Shown here in pieces: positions 4,590-5,739 of a DNA stretch of 5,739 bases. Source of the stretch: Acidobacteriota bacterium (lineage in GTDB: Bacteria > Acidobacteriota > Blastocatellia > Pyrinomonadales > Pyrinomonadaceae); assembly GCA_003222935.1 (NCBI GenBank), contig QHXL01000004.1:1-5739 (forward strand). The letters run 5' to 3'. The notes beneath the pieces were generated by a model. That model had not been told where the DNA came from. It saw only the letters and a list, made by a program, of their open reading frames with translations, and searched no databases. The position numbers were made by a program, and so were the translations under genes. The stretch's first letter is position 1. The number at the start of each line of letters is the position of its first letter.

Positions 4590-5739
4590 GGGGGTGGCGC
4601 CTCCTCATTTCATAGAGCGTCCGGTGTCCATCCTCGAATGACTCTTTTCTTTCAATGGAAAAATACTTGGCGCTAGTGTCTTCAAACACTTCCGTGGTCA
4701 AAGATCTGTAGAGCATCTGGTTTCCGCGCGTCAATCTTCGAAACATCTGGTCCTCTGGATCAACCCACTCGATTATCAAACGATCCCTCGTTAGCTCCCA
4801 GGCGAGTTTTAAGATCTCAACCAATGGAATTCGTTCCGTTACTAACATGTGATGTATGACAGCCAACATGAAGACGCAATCAAAAGCTCCGAGTGCTCGG
4901 TCTAGAAAGCTGCGGGTCTCCGTGTTTCGCCAACCAAGACCGCCAGTGGGCCGGGTGAGGTCGATGACCATTGGCAATATGTCGAGGTTACTTCTGTAAG
5001 CTTCTCGCCATAATGCCCCAACGACAACCGCATCCTGATCGATCGCGACAACGGAACAACCCGCCTTCGCGGCGAGTAGACTGAAGTGGCCACGGTTGCA
5101 TCCGACATCAAGAACGGTCTTCGGACGGGCGCTCGCAAGAGTCTTTTCTATAAACTCAGACTTGAACGGCAAGTAACTCTTTTCGCGATCGTCGCTGCTT
5201 TCATAGTCAACCCAGGCGGAGTCTCTGCCAGGATCCGGGACGGCAGCGCGAAGCTTCCGTCGCAAGCCACGGAGTTGCCTTTGCAGAATGAAGCGAGCTT
5301 CCGCGACTGATCGCGCTTTGCGTGGTCGGTATAAATCCTCGGAACGAGCTGACTTCACCCGCGAGAGAATAACTGGTAACGATACTGAAGTTAAAAACTG
5401 CGGCAGAAGCTTTTGTCGCAGGCTCAACATTCGGAAGACGTGCTCCGGTTGCAATCCGTCTCGATAAATCCTGAAGGTTTGATCAAGTCCTAATCCAAAG
5501 TATTTGTTTACCAGCAAAGGTCTAATAAAGGTTCTCACAAACTGGTCGTAAGGCAGCCAGGTTGGATCCAGTGGGTCTCGTTCCTCAATTGACAGAAAGT
5601 CCACAAAGATCGGCTTTGGTCCATTGAAAAGAACATTGTAGGGCGTAGCGTCCTTCAGTCCGTAGGTTTCTTCAAGCAATCTCTCCATCAAATCGAGAGT
5701 CAATTCAGCCGCGGCGTACAACATCTCCGGAGGCCATTC
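4582..5739 (-). CDS. Class I SAM-dependent methyltransferase with N-terminal kinase-like region (NoeA-like), 5' end outside window
   Basis: The frame is open to the right edge (EWPPE precedes the Met at 5724), so that Met is probably internal and the N-terminus is missing. Numbering from it, the C-terminal domain (about 185-375) is a Rossmann methyltransferase. SAM motif I is TVLDVGCNRGHFSLLAAKAG (203-222), with an acidic 'AIDQD' at the end of strand 2 and FDCVFMLAVIHHML (281-294) as motif IV. The N-terminal region has 'LKDATPYNVLF' (23-33) and 'FVDFLS' (40-45), equivalent in spacing to a kinase-type D-x4-N catalytic loop and metal-binding Asp. A charged linker (about 120-185) joins the two. 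The overall layout resembles NoeA-type nodulation proteins and their many soil-bacterial relatives, whose substrate is not established. It overlaps the downstream membrane transferase gene by 8 bp, implying one operon and perhaps one pathway. The methyltransferase fold is firm; the substrate is unknown. Confidence 0.88.
   Translation of the reverse strand, partial: EWPPEMLYAAAELTLDLMERLLEETYGLKDATPYNVLFNGPKPIFVDFLSIEERDPLDPTWLPYDQFVRTFIRPLLVNKYFGLGLDQTFRIYRDGLQPEHVFRMLSLRQKLLPQFLTSVSLPVILSRVKSARSEDLYRPRKARSVAEARFILQRQLRGLRRKLRAAVPDPGRDSAWVDYESSDDREKSYLPFKSEFIEKTLASARPKTVLDVGCNRGHFSLLAAKAGCSVVAIDQDAVVVGALWREAYRSNLDILPMVIDLTRPTGGLGWRNTETRSFLDRALGAFDCVFMLAVIHHMLVTERIPLVEILKLAWELTRDRLIIEWVDPEDQMFRRLTRGNQMLYRSLTTEVFEDTSAKYFSIERKESFEDGHRTLYEMRRRHPLV
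4600..4606 (-). promoter_or_regulatory. Ribosome binding site GAGGAGG for the TTG-started gene
   Basis: Read on the minus strand, GAGGAGG lies 10 nt before the TTG at 4589-4587, inside the 3' end of the upstream coding region. An in-frame TGA at 4607-4605 excludes an earlier start, and the first in-frame ATG lies only about 160 codons later. This site therefore decides the start. Confidence 0.8.

Noticed and set aside
5086..5310. Plus-strand ORF inside the methyltransferase gene
   Set aside because: It is antisense to SAM motif I and the linker; a shadow frame.

Overview
The window reads as a chromosomal stretch of a bacterium of moderate GC content, most likely an Acidobacteriota member (Blastocatellia/Pyrinomonadaceae type). 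This is an inference from protein style: a carboxypeptidase-regulatory-like beta-sandwich with the 'DPNGAVIPGAVVSLTN' wording typical of that phylum, joined to a Cys-rich N-terminus also seen there. No rRNA, tRNA, CRISPR array or complete transposase gene is visible.

Layout on the plus strand. The window opens inside the 3' end of a pseudouridine-5'-phosphate glycosidase gene (psuG). Starting directly at its stop codon is a ~168-bp hairpin-forming element with a perfect 32-bp inverted repeat, probably a MITE. Next come a small secreted protein of unknown function (609-1094), a 303-bp gap with short repeats, and a 445-residue multidomain protein (1398-2735). That protein has a four-Cys N-terminus, one hydrophobic segment, a carboxypeptidase-regulatory-like domain and about six ankyrin repeats. 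A heptamer repeat tract and a 49-residue, 8-Cys metallothionein-like gene (2848-2997) follow.

Layout on the minus strand. Two overlapping genes converge on the metallothionein-like gene. The upstream one runs off the right edge. It encodes a two-part protein with a kinase-like motif pair followed by a class I SAM-dependent methyltransferase (NoeA-like architecture). It overlaps by 8 bp a gene for a membrane-anchored alkaline-phosphatase/sulfatase-superfamily protein with five predicted N-terminal membrane segments and a Thr where sulfatases carry Cys/Ser. The second gene starts with TTG behind a strong Shine-Dalgarno sequence, so the pair is very likely translationally coupled. A role in modifying an envelope glycan or lipid is plausible but not shown.

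The most noteworthy items are the metallothionein-like small gene, the hairpin element abutting psuG, the Cys4/beta-sandwich/ankyrin fusion, and the kinase-like/methyltransferase plus Thr-type transferase pair. Each family is recognisable in part. I do not see a clearly new multi-gene system.
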